From Bacillota bacterium (GTDB lineage: Bacteria; Bacillota; Clostridia; Peptostreptococcales; Anaerovoracaceae), in contig JAQSXD010000177.1 of assembly GCA_029266295.1 (NCBI GenBank), positions 1 through 7,560 on the forward strand: a DNA stretch of 7,560 nucleotides, given 5' to 3'. This document shows, in pieces, positions 1 through 5,341 of this stretch. Within the stretch, counting starts at the first letter, position 1; each line of letters begins with the position of its first letter. The notes under the pieces are model-generated. The model saw only the letters and a list, made by a program, of their open reading frames with translations, made no database searches and was not told the DNA's origin. A program made the translations under genes and the position numbers.

Positions 1-12
1 GCCTTATACTTC

Positions 13-21
13 ATTATATCA
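13..21 (-). promoter_or_regulatory. Possible extended -10 promoter element reading off the left edge
   Basis: On the minus strand this reads TGATATAAT, a perfect TATAAT hexamer with the TGn extension of extended -10 promoters. No good -35 hexamer lies 16-18 bases upstream, which extended -10 promoters can tolerate. It would start transcription of a gene outside the window to the left. AT-rich sequence produces such matches by chance, so support is modest. Confidence 0.3.
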
Positions 22-293
22 CAAACTCTTCTTGATTTTCATATATTACAACATAGAAGTTTTTCTTCTAGCTAATTTTATCAATCGTTAGGGTAATTAG
101 ATTCATTTGAATATCAAACGATTAAAATACACTGCCCCTTGTCAAAAGGCTGTGGTCTCGGATCTTACCGCCGTCGGTACCGAGAGACATTGTATACTGG
201 ACCTTGGTCTGTCAAAAGGAGCTTCAGCAGAAGCACTTCACAAAAGTCCCACCGGAGATCCTACAGCCTATTTCATCACAGGGGCAGTGATAG

Positions 294-326
294 CATTCCG
301 GTGTTATAAGGCCCATTCCGGCGTTA
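294..326. repeat. 13-base direct repeat, two copies 20 bases apart
   Basis: CATTCCGGTGTTA (294-306) and CATTCCGGCGTTA (314-326) differ at one position and are 20 bases apart start to start, about two DNA helix turns. The core CATTCCGG also occurs inverted as CCGGAATG at 444-451, inside the hairpin next to the peroxiredoxin stop codon. The spacing would suit a protein binding site or a repeated RNA stem element; nothing in the sequence decides between these. Confidence 0.45.
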
Positions 327-348
327 CCCGTGCTGCGTTCCACATGTC

Positions 349-416
349 AAAAAAAGAAACCCTGTGTCTCAAATGGGCTTTGCTGACGATGGCAATTCCC
401 AACTCGAACGGGTTTC
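349..416 (-). terminator. Possible long-hairpin terminator downstream of the bcp operon
   Basis: Read on the minus strand, GAAACCC (416-410) pairs perfectly with GGGTTTC (362-356), which is followed at once by seven T residues (355-349). The 47-base interior is itself folded: TGGG/CCCA (401-398 with 377-374) encloses TTGC/GCAA (395-392 with 383-380). A stem followed by a U-tract is the form of an intrinsic terminator, and it lies about 50 bases past the peroxiredoxin stop. The large loop is unusual, so it could instead be one domain of a larger structured RNA. Confidence 0.35.
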
Positions 417-432
417 CTCTCTCTTTTATTGC

Positions 433-453
433 AGCATTCTGTGCCGGAATGCT
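433..453. repeat. Perfect 7-bp hairpin just past the bcp stop codon
   Basis: AGCATTC (433-439) and GAATGCT (447-453) form a perfect 7-bp stem with a 7-base loop, 14 bases downstream of the peroxiredoxin stop codon. There is no T-run on either side, so it is not a standard intrinsic terminator. It may protect the 3' end of the operon mRNA or belong to the structured block to its left. Confidence 0.4.
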
Positions 454-467
454 CTTTGATACATTCT

Positions 468-926
468 CTACTTTCCCAGAAACTCCAGGATTTCAAATGC
501 GTTGGTATCAGGCTTGGCTTTTTCAAAAACCTTGATAATCATTCCCTCTTCGTCGATGATATAGGTCGATCTCACAACCCCCATAGCGCTCTTTCCGTAC
601 AGCTTTTTCTCCTGCCAAACATCATATCCCTTAATCGCAATCAGCTCAGGATCAGAGAGCAAAAGAAAGGGAAGTTCATATTTCTCAGCAAATTTCTGAT
701 GAGATTTACTGCTATCTTTGCTGATTCCAATTACAACAATATCTTCTGACCGAAATCCGTCATACGCCTCTTTGAAGGCGCAGGCCTGCCTTGTACACCC
801 AGGTGTATTATCCCGTGGATAAAAATATAGAGCGACCTTCTTTCCTTTAAAGTCGGACAGGCTCACAAGCCTCCCATCCTTGTCCTCCAAAGTAAAGTCC
901 GGCGCTTTCATTCCTTCTTTTAACAT
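468..926 (-). CDS. bcp: Thioredoxin-dependent thiol peroxidase, Bcp/PrxQ family
   Basis: A cytoplasmic peroxiredoxin that reduces hydrogen peroxide and organic hydroperoxides and is recycled by thioredoxin. The 152-residue length is normal for the family. Residues 8-13 APDFTL and the active-site stretch FYPRDNTPGCT (35-45) are typical: P37, T41 and peroxidatic C44. C49, five residues on, is the resolving cysteine of the Bcp subtype that forms an intramolecular disulfide. R119 in GVVRSTYIID is the conserved active-site arginine. I chose the ATG at 926 because a strong AGGGAGGTG sits 5 bases upstream; an in-frame ATG at 965 lies inside the preceding gene and would add 13 residues not seen in the family. 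It is the last gene of a three-gene operon, 20 bases after the DUF1294 gene, so it is probably co-transcribed with the HD-GYP gene. The family assignment is firm; thioredoxin as reductant is inferred from the family. Confidence 0.95.
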   Translation of the reverse strand: MLKEGMKAPDFTLEDKDGRLVSLSDFKGKKVALYFYPRDNTPGCTRQACAFKEAYDGFRSEDIVVIGISKDSSKSHQKFAEKYELPFLLLSDPELIAIKGYDVWQEKKLYGKSAMGVVRSTYIIDEEGMIIKVFEKAKPDTNAFEILEFLGK

Positions 927-931
927 TGAAA

Positions 932-940
932 CACCTCCCT
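932..940 (-). promoter_or_regulatory. Ribosome binding site that fixes the bcp start
   Basis: Minus-strand AGGGAGGTG, nearly a full match to the anti-Shine-Dalgarno sequence, lies 5 bases before the ATG at 926. It is the reason for preferring that start over the upstream in-frame ATG at 965, and it fills most of the 20-base gap after the DUF1294 gene. Confidence 0.8.
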
Positions 941-946
941 TACGGT

Positions 947-1216
947 TTACAACAGATAGTACCAAATCAAAAATAGAACCGACAGGTTAAACAGAAGCGC
1001 AACCGGCAGCAGGAGCCGAAACTTCCATTTTCGGGTCTTATGTCGAAACAAAATGGAGCCCAGCAGGCTGCCAAGTCCTCCCATTACAAAAGCAACCGTC
1101 AGCAGCGTCTGTTCACTGATACGCCTCATATTTTTTACTGCAAGAAACTTGTCTGTGCCCATCAGTAAGAACGTGACAAAATTCCATCCCATTATGATAT
1201 AGATCCATTCTTTCAT
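947..1216 (-). CDS. Small DUF1294-family membrane protein
   Basis: An 89-residue integral membrane protein of the DUF1294 family, whose function is unknown. Family landmarks are visible: D22-K23 after the first hydrophobic helix, R31-R32-I33-S34-E35, the GG pair at 46-47, and F57-R58-H59-K60-T61 followed by K63 and F66. Three hydrophobic segments fit membrane helices at about 4-20, 38-56 and 67-88. The length is normal for the family, so it is complete. The ATG at 1216 overlaps the stop of the upstream HD-GYP gene as ATGA. No strong ribosome binding site lies just upstream, only GGAG about 14 bases away, so translation probably depends on coupling to the upstream gene. It sits between the HD-GYP gene and bcp. 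Its position suggests the same regulation as its neighbours but does not reveal its job. Confidence 0.85.
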   Translation of the reverse strand: MKEWIYIIMGWNFVTFLLMGTDKFLAVKNMRRISEQTLLTVAFVMGGLGSLLGSILFRHKTRKWKFRLLLPVALLFNLSVLFLIWYYLL

Positions 1217-2475
1217 ATCAATCTCAGCATCTCCATTTTTATGATTTTAAATTCACTTTTTATCTTATGATAAATCTCTGTGATTCTCAAGGTATTTGTG
1301 CGGCAGCATTCCATGATAAAGTCATAGTTGGCGATAGCGGTCTCGATCACGCTTCGGTCCAGTTTTCCACTGTCTAGTTGTCTCTGTAAGATATCAATCA
1401 CCACTTCTTTAGAAAAACTTTCCTTATAGCTCCTTTTGCCAGCAAGTGCACTCATCATATCGGAAACAGCTACGATCCGGTCATTCAGCGTCAGCTGGTC
1501 TGCTTTTAATTTCAGGGGATAGCCTCGTCCGTCCAATTTTTCGTGATGTCTGTAAGCAACCTGATAGATTTCATCCTGAACCCGGCCCTTTAGAATATCT
1601 CCGGTGATCTCTATGTGCTCTCTCATGATCCGCATCTCTTCCTGCGTTAAGCCACCCGGTTTTTCGAGAATTTCAAGAGGGGTTGCAATTTTACCAATAT
1701 CATGAAGATATGCGCCCAGTTCTATTTTCTCTAGGTCTTCTTCCTCTAGCCCAAGCAACCTGCCAAGCTCCAGGCTGATGCTGACAGTTGAAACCACATG
1801 CGTTACCGTGGTTTCACTTCGGAAATCGATGGAATAGGCGATCATGTGGATAAACTCCATCATGGTTTCACTGTCAAAATCCCCATCTTTCAGCATCTCA
1901 TTCAACTCATTCAAATAGGCGCCGCTTTTAATCTGCTCTTCGATGTCCACTTGTCTGTTGGCACGATTAAAGAAGGAAATTGCTGTTTTGCCATAACGAT
2001 GCCCCCAGGATTCATCATCGGATAATTCTGAGGGTTCTTTTTTTTGCAGAACAACGTCCATCTGGTCTGCCAAATGGATCATAACGGCAATTTCGCTGAT
2101 TTTACTATCTAACTTGAATTTATTATGATGAGAATAATTGAGATGATGATATAAAACAGCTTCTGCCCATTTGTTCAGCGGTGACATGTATTTGAGAAAT
2201 AGATAACCATAAATTGAGTGATCAAACACATCATCTGTCTCGAACCTCAACATATTGTCAATTTCTTCCGTTTTATATGCACCTATGTCATGAAGGGCGG
2301 AAACGATTACGATCTCCTGCATTTCACGCAGCGAGTAGGCACCTGATGCCTGCATCATTTTGTAAACAATATATGCAACTCTGTGGCCATGATCAACCAG
2401 TCTGACGTCGATATGGTCCAAGGCTCTGAGCATGATAGACATTACACGCCTGAGTGTTAAGTTGAGCCCTATCAT
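1213..2475 (-). CDS. Tandem HD / HD-GYP phosphohydrolase, probable cyclic di-GMP phosphodiesterase
   Basis: A 420-residue soluble protein with two HD-type metal phosphohydrolase domains and no membrane segment or signal peptide. The C-terminal domain (about 220-390) is HD-GYP: H226, H258-D259 with K262, H287, H310-H311-E312, then D315-G-R-G-Y-P (315-320) and D339. This class hydrolyses cyclic di-GMP, and the visible metal ligands and GYP motif are intact, so activity is likely. The N-terminal domain (about 27-145) has the HD ligand pattern H31, H62-D63, H86, H110-H111 and D137 but lacks a GYP motif; it may be a second catalytic site on another substrate or a sensory or dimerisation domain. 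The ATG at 2475 has AAGGAG 8 bases upstream. It leads the operon with the DUF1294 gene and bcp, behind a sigma-A-type promoter at 2541-2568. It could counteract the GGDEF protein at 6090-7217. Confidence 0.9.
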   Translation of the reverse strand: MIGLNLTLRRVMSIMLRALDHIDVRLVDHGHRVAYIVYKMMQASGAYSLREMQEIVIVSALHDIGAYKTEEIDNMLRFETDDVFDHSIYGYLFLKYMSPLNKWAEAVLYHHLNYSHHNKFKLDSKISEIAVMIHLADQMDVVLQKKEPSELSDDESWGHRYGKTAISFFNRANRQVDIEEQIKSGAYLNELNEMLKDGDFDSETMMEFIHMIAYSIDFRSETTVTHVVSTVSISLELGRLLGLEEEDLEKIELGAYLHDIGKIATPLEILEKPGGLTQEEMRIMREHIEITGDILKGRVQDEIYQVAYRHHEKLDGRGYPLKLKADQLTLNDRIVAVSDMMSALAGKRSYKESFSKEVVIDILQRQLDSGKLDRSVIETAIANYDFIMECCRTNTLRITEIYHKIKSEFKIIKMEMLRLI

Positions 2476-2540
2476 AAGATAATCTCCTTATCCGTCTAAT
2501 ATTCTTTTTCAGATATAATTTTAGCACAATTTGGTCAGAA

Positions 2541-2568
2541 AGTATAATAAATTCACGAATTTTGTCAT
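2541..2568 (-). promoter_or_regulatory. Sigma-A-type promoter for the HD-GYP operon
   Basis: On the minus strand, ATGACA (-35, 2568-2563) and TATACT (-10, 2546-2541) are separated by 16 bases; each hexamer misses consensus by one base. Transcription would start near 2534, leaving a leader of about 60 bases before the HD-GYP start codon. A weaker alternative is an extended -10, TGCTAAAAT, at 2526-2518. Confidence 0.6.
2549..2562. repeat. Inverted repeat filling the HD-GYP promoter spacer
   Basis: AAATTC and GAATTT are perfect complementary 6-base arms with a 2-base spacer. They occupy 14 of the 16 bases between the -35 and -10 boxes of the HD-GYP promoter. A protein bound there would block or remodel the promoter, so this is a possible operator. 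It differs from the TetR-type palindromes at 2629-2666, so it would need another regulator. AT-rich palindromes of this size can also arise by chance. Confidence 0.4.
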
Positions 2569-2619
2569 ACTGTGTCGGTTAAATATATTTTTTTCTGTTA
2601 ATTGCGTCTTGAATATATG

Positions 2620-2649
2620 TTGACAAAACTAACACCGTTAGTCTACAAT
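2620..2649 (+). promoter_or_regulatory. Sigma-A promoter for tetR-CPBP operon
   Basis: TTGACA (2620-2625, full consensus) and TACAAT (2644-2649, one mismatch) with an 18-base spacer. Transcription would start near 2656, giving a leader of about 90 bases before the TetR start codon. One palindrome at 2629-2641 lies inside the spacer and a second at 2654-2666 covers the start site, the arrangement expected for direct repression. Confidence 0.75.
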
Positions 2650-2666
2650 TATACTAACGGTGTTAG
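2629..2666. promoter_or_regulatory. Double palindromic operator, probably for the adjacent TetR regulator
   Basis: CTAACACCGTTAGT (2629-2642) and ACTAACGGTGTTAG (2653-2666) are perfect 14-base inverted copies of each other with a 10-base spacer. Each arm is also a palindrome of the form CTAAC-NNN-GTTAG (2629-2641 and 2654-2666), centred 25 bases apart. The first fills the promoter spacer and the second overlaps the likely transcription start. TetR regulators bind palindromes as dimers and commonly repress their own promoter, so this is most simply the operator of the gene at 2745. The binding partner is inferred from position. Confidence 0.75.
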
Positions 2667-2744
2667 CCTAGATCAAATATTAGAAATCCCTTATTAGCAC
2701 CAGACTGGAGGCAAAAGATTTCCTTCATCAATCAGGAGGTTCAT

Positions 2745-3374
2745 ATGAGAACACAGAATGACAACTGCAAAAGCAACAAGGATAAAATTTTTATTACAGC
2801 GATCAAGCTCTTTGCGGAAAGCGGCTATTCCGGTGTATCCATGCGCAATATCGCAACGGCTGTAGGAATTAAGGCAAGCTCCATTTACAACCACTACGAA
2901 AGTAAGGAGGCAATCCTGGAGGCAATCTTTGATTATTATGTCCAAAGGCTAAATGAAACGGTTTATCCGAGTTTGGAGCTGCAAGCCATTACAAATCCGA
3001 AAGAATATTTAAGAGAAAGCCTGCAGACCTCAATGATGCTCTTTAAAATTCCCGTTATGAGCGATATCATCAGAATTATCACCAGAGAGCAATTCAGTAA
3101 TGAACGAATCCGTGAATTCTTATTACATGAAATGATTTTAAAGCCGCGCAAACAATTCATACGAGTCTTTGAGAAATTGATTGCGGAGAATCTGATAAAG
3201 CCCTATCCCGCTGAGATTCTTGCAAAAGAGTATCAATCATTCTCAATCAGCAGGTATTTTGAAAACAGCCTTATCAACACAGACCTGCTCAATCTGGAAC
3301 GGGACCAGCTTGAACAGGAAGCGCATCTTGATTTTTTCTGGAATGCGATAAAGAAAGAGGAGTATTCACTTTGA
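2745..3374 (+). CDS. TetR/AcrR-family transcriptional regulator
   Basis: A 209-residue DNA-binding repressor-type protein. The N-terminal TetR helix-turn-helix domain spans about residues 12-60: DKIFITAIKLFAESGYSGVS, then MRNIATAVGIKASSIYNHYESKE, closely matching the family pattern of recognition helix followed by YxHFxSKE-like residues. The remaining 150 residues are helical and variable, as expected for the ligand-binding and dimerisation domain; the ligand cannot be read from the sequence. The ATG at 2745 has AGGAGG 5 bases upstream. It is the first gene of an operon with a CPBP membrane protease, whose start overlaps its stop codon. The paired palindromes over its promoter suggest autorepression relieved by a small molecule, which would raise the protease together with the regulator. 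A function in envelope stress or peptide resistance is only a guess from the downstream gene. Confidence 0.9.
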   Translation: MRTQNDNCKSNKDKIFITAIKLFAESGYSGVSMRNIATAVGIKASSIYNHYESKEAILEAIFDYYVQRLNETVYPSLELQAITNPKEYLRESLQTSMMLFKIPVMSDIIRIITREQFSNERIREFLLHEMILKPRKQFIRVFEKLIAENLIKPYPAEILAKEYQSFSISRYFENSLINTDLLNLERDQLEQEAHLDFFWNAIKKEEYSL

Positions 3375-4231
3375 AATCATTAAGTCGAATCATTAAAGCA
3401 AATCCCATTCGCTCATTTATCGTCTTAACCTACTGCTGGTCCTGGCTTATATGGTCAGGCCTGTATTTTGTCATACCGGATGGAATGTACAGCGCCCCTG
3501 GGGTTCCCAATGATCTGCCTCCCTCGTTTATCTTGTTTTTCATTGCTGGAGGCATAGGCCCGAGCCTGATAGGTCTTCTGCTGACAGGAATCATTAGCGG
3601 CAAAGGCGACGTTGTCAATATACTGCTGCAGCTAAGAAGCTGGCGTTTTTCCGGAATGTGGATTCCTGCAGTACTGTTTACTGCTCCTGCAATTGCTTTG
3701 GCCGCTCGATTTCTGCAGTTCAATTCAGGCTATGAGGTTCCTGATATTTTGAAACTGTCAGGGATCATTCCCGCTTTGTTCATGGGACTCATAGCTGGCC
3801 TGTTGGAGGAATTCGGCTGGAGGGGCTTCCTTCTGCCAAGGCTTCTGGAACGCTTCCATCCTTTCATTGCAGGTCTCACCGTCGGGATTCCATGGGGCAT
3901 CTGGCATTCGATCCCTGCTTACTGGGGAATCGGCTCTGTTTACGGCTCGGATTTCTGGCTGTATTTCTTAATTGCGGATTTGTCAAACCTCATTGCGTTC
4001 TCGGTGCTGATTGCATTTACCTGCAATTCGGTAAGAGACAGGATACAGCTGGCGATTTTATTCCATGCCAGCATGTCGGCAAGCATCAATATATTTCTGT
4101 CAGATCTTCCCACCAAAGCCGATACCATCAGGCTTCTGGGAAATTTCTCTGTCGCCGCGTGGGCAGCAGTCATCATCGCAGCTATTGTCTTCCGGTTCAA
4201 TACGATGAATCAAAAACACCAGATTGAATGA
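3371..4231 (+). CDS. CPBP-family intramembrane glutamic endopeptidase (CAAX protease-like)
   Basis: A 286-residue integral membrane protein of the CPBP family (Abi, CAAX prenyl protease 2-like). The catalytic pattern is present: E146-E147 with W150-R151 in LLEEFGWRGFLLP, then W175-G-I-W-H179, and H232 with N240 in FHASMSASIN. These correspond to the EExxxR, FxxxH and HxxxN-type motifs. Several hydrophobic helices cover about 14-35, 52-75, 96-115, 131-148, 165-182, 196-217 and 262-281. Start is a TTG at 3371 overlapping the stop of tetR (TTGA), with GAGGAG 8 bases upstream, so translational coupling is likely. Bacterial members act in bacteriocin self-immunity, proteolysis of membrane substrates or protein maturation; no bacteriocin gene is visible here, so the substrate is unknown. 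The gene ends only 9 bases from the stop of the converging DUF4179 gene, with no clear terminator between. Confidence 0.9.
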   Translation: MKSLSRIIKANPIRSFIVLTYCWSWLIWSGLYFVIPDGMYSAPGVPNDLPPSFILFFIAGGIGPSLIGLLLTGIISGKGDVVNILLQLRSWRFSGMWIPAVLFTAPAIALAARFLQFNSGYEVPDILKLSGIIPALFMGLIAGLLEEFGWRGFLLPRLLERFHPFIAGLTVGIPWGIWHSIPAYWGIGSVYGSDFWLYFLIADLSNLIAFSVLIAFTCNSVRDRIQLAILFHASMSASINIFLSDLPTKADTIRLLGNFSVAAWAAVIIAAIVFRFNTMNQKHQIE

Positions 4232-4240
4232 ACCGTGCCG

Positions 4241-5341
4241 CTACAGCACTATTTCTGTGTCATTTAGGACGATACTCTCGATTCCTTCCGGATCAAGCAG
4301 TTCCCTCATCTTCATATTGATTACATACTCTCTTCCGTTGATTGATGTCCCCCAACCCAATGAATCATCCTTTGTGAGAGCCGTCCCATCCTTGAGGTTT
4401 ACAGAAGTTATTTCAATCAGGTCCCCATCATTCGGATTCGGTGGTACAGAATCGTATTTTTTGATATAATCTCCGCTGATTTTTACGTTGAGTGCAATGG
4501 GAGATATGGATACCGAATCCACACGAACCGTCTCACCATTGACAGGAATGTCCTTGTCAACATCAAAGTTCTTGGATACGTCATGATAGTTCAATTTCCA
4601 ACTCAGAATCCATTCCCCTTCGTAATCAGGAATCATTTCACCACTGTCCATATCATAATGTCTCAAATTCACAAATTTCATTTCGATCTCTTTATCGTTG
4701 ATATTACTGTTGGCCTCCATGGAAAACAGCAGCGTTCCCTTATTATCATTCGGCTCATCATCCGGCAGCAAGTCACAGCTGTATCCCATGCCCGTAACGC
4801 CTTCCACCTTCAGAAAAATCATATCGAATCCTGTCTGGGGATTTAAGATCTGACCTTCCGGTACAGTTACATCAAGGAGAATATACATGTTGCTCGCATC
4901 CCCGATGGTCTGCACCGCTTCAATGGCAACACCTCCTTGCTCATCCTTCACTCCCACATTCATTCCCGCACCGGAAAGATCCCCCTGATTTTTATCACTC
5001 ATCCCGAAATAATTAGAAATTCTGCTGTCCCATTGAAAGATCTCCGCAGCGAATGCAGTTGACGCAAACACGCATAAAGCAACAAGAGATGCGAGAAGAA
5101 TTCGTTTTCTCCTGCCAGGGAAACGCACCTTTTCAAAATTTGAAGGTCTGTCATTCACCGCTTCGTCTTTCATCTTTGCTTGAATCTTCGATAAAATCCT
5201 CTCCCGCTCCGATTCAGATAGCTGATCCTGAAGCAGTTCAGATCCATCGCTGAGATTTGTGGTTTCCGTTTCGTGAATATCCTCCAAAAGCTCATCGATT
5301 CGAATCACCCTATTTTTATCCATTCCCCTTGTATTATTCAT
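4241..5341 (-). CDS. DUF4179-domain membrane protein, probable anti-sigma factor
   Basis: A 366-residue protein with a charged cytoplasmic N-terminus (1-77), one membrane helix (about 81-99) preceded by the basic stretch RRKR, and a large extracytoplasmic C-terminal region. Just after the helix, DSRISNYFG is typical of DUF4179 proteins, which are commonly encoded beside ECF sigma factors. The acidic, helical N-terminus (about 13-60) is the probable sigma-binding part, by analogy with membrane anti-sigma factors. The outer part (about 120-366) would be the sensor and looks beta-rich; its signal is unknown. The ATG at 5341 overlaps the end of the sigma gene by 8 bases and has AAAGGGG about 8 bases upstream. 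A second ATG, residue 7, has a purine-rich AAGGGG only one base away, too close to serve. I see no zinc-binding anti-sigma motif (HxxxCxxC), so the anti-sigma role is inferred from context and topology. Confidence 0.8.
   Translation of the reverse strand: MNNTRGMDKNRVIRIDELLEDIHETETTNLSDGSELLQDQLSESERERILSKIQAKMKDEAVNDRPSNFEKVRFPGRRKRILLASLVALCVFASTAFAAEIFQWDSRISNYFGMSDKNQGDLSGAGMNVGVKDEQGGVAIEAVQTIGDASNMYILLDVTVPEGQILNPQTGFDMIFLKVEGVTGMGYSCDLLPDDEPNDNKGTLLFSMEANSNINDKEIEMKFVNLRHYDMDSGEMIPDYEGEWILSWKLNYHDVSKNFDVDKDIPVNGETVRVDSVSISPIALNVKISGDYIKKYDSVPPNPNDGDLIEITSVNLKDGTALTKDDSLGWGTSINGREYVINMKMRELLDPEGIESIVLNDTEIVL

Larger units (their letters stand above)
1..467. other. Gene-free region with a stem-rich block, possible structured RNA
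   Basis: I see no convincing protein gene here. Bases 1-130 are AT-rich; from about 130 to 455 the composition becomes GC-balanced and short inverted repeats are dense. Perfect arms include 54-59/65-70, 83-89/117-123 (enclosing 101-105/108-112), 166-170/175-179 (inside a larger imperfect stem 155-161/180-188), 221-225/230-234, 275-279/287-291, 356-362/410-416 (enclosing 374-377/398-401 and 380-383/392-395) and 433-439/447-453. The ten bases TGTCAAAAGG occur at 140-149 and 210-219. A long open frame on the plus strand from a TTG at 107 lacks a nearby ribosome binding site, runs antisense into the peroxiredoxin gene and matches no family I know. The block may be a structured RNA of either strand, or a decayed element. 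I could not match it to any riboswitch or RNA consensus I know. Confidence 0.4.

Noticed and set aside
130..330. Possible riboswitch or T-box leader
   Set aside because: I looked for cobalamin, FMN, TPP, lysine, SAM and T-box core motifs on both strands and found none complete. The match of CACTGCCCC to part of a cobalamin core is too short.
371..416. tRNA- or tmRNA-like T-arm (TTCGAGT on the minus strand)
   Set aside because: No acceptor stem, anticodon arm or CCA end can be placed around it.
303..466. Minus-strand frame just past bcp that reads like protein for about 50 codons
   Set aside because: It has no start codon with a binding site, stops near 303, and continuing it requires frameshifts. 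It could be a decayed gene, but the evidence is too thin.
107..535. Plus-strand open frame of 142 codons starting at a TTG
   Set aside because: It has no nearby ribosome binding site, overlaps the end of the firmly identified bcp gene on the other strand, and resembles no family I know. Kept only as part of the gene-free block.
3892..4227. Plus-strand open frame of 111 codons inside the CPBP gene
   Set aside because: It is a shifted frame over the conserved catalytic C-terminal half of the protease, with no binding site.
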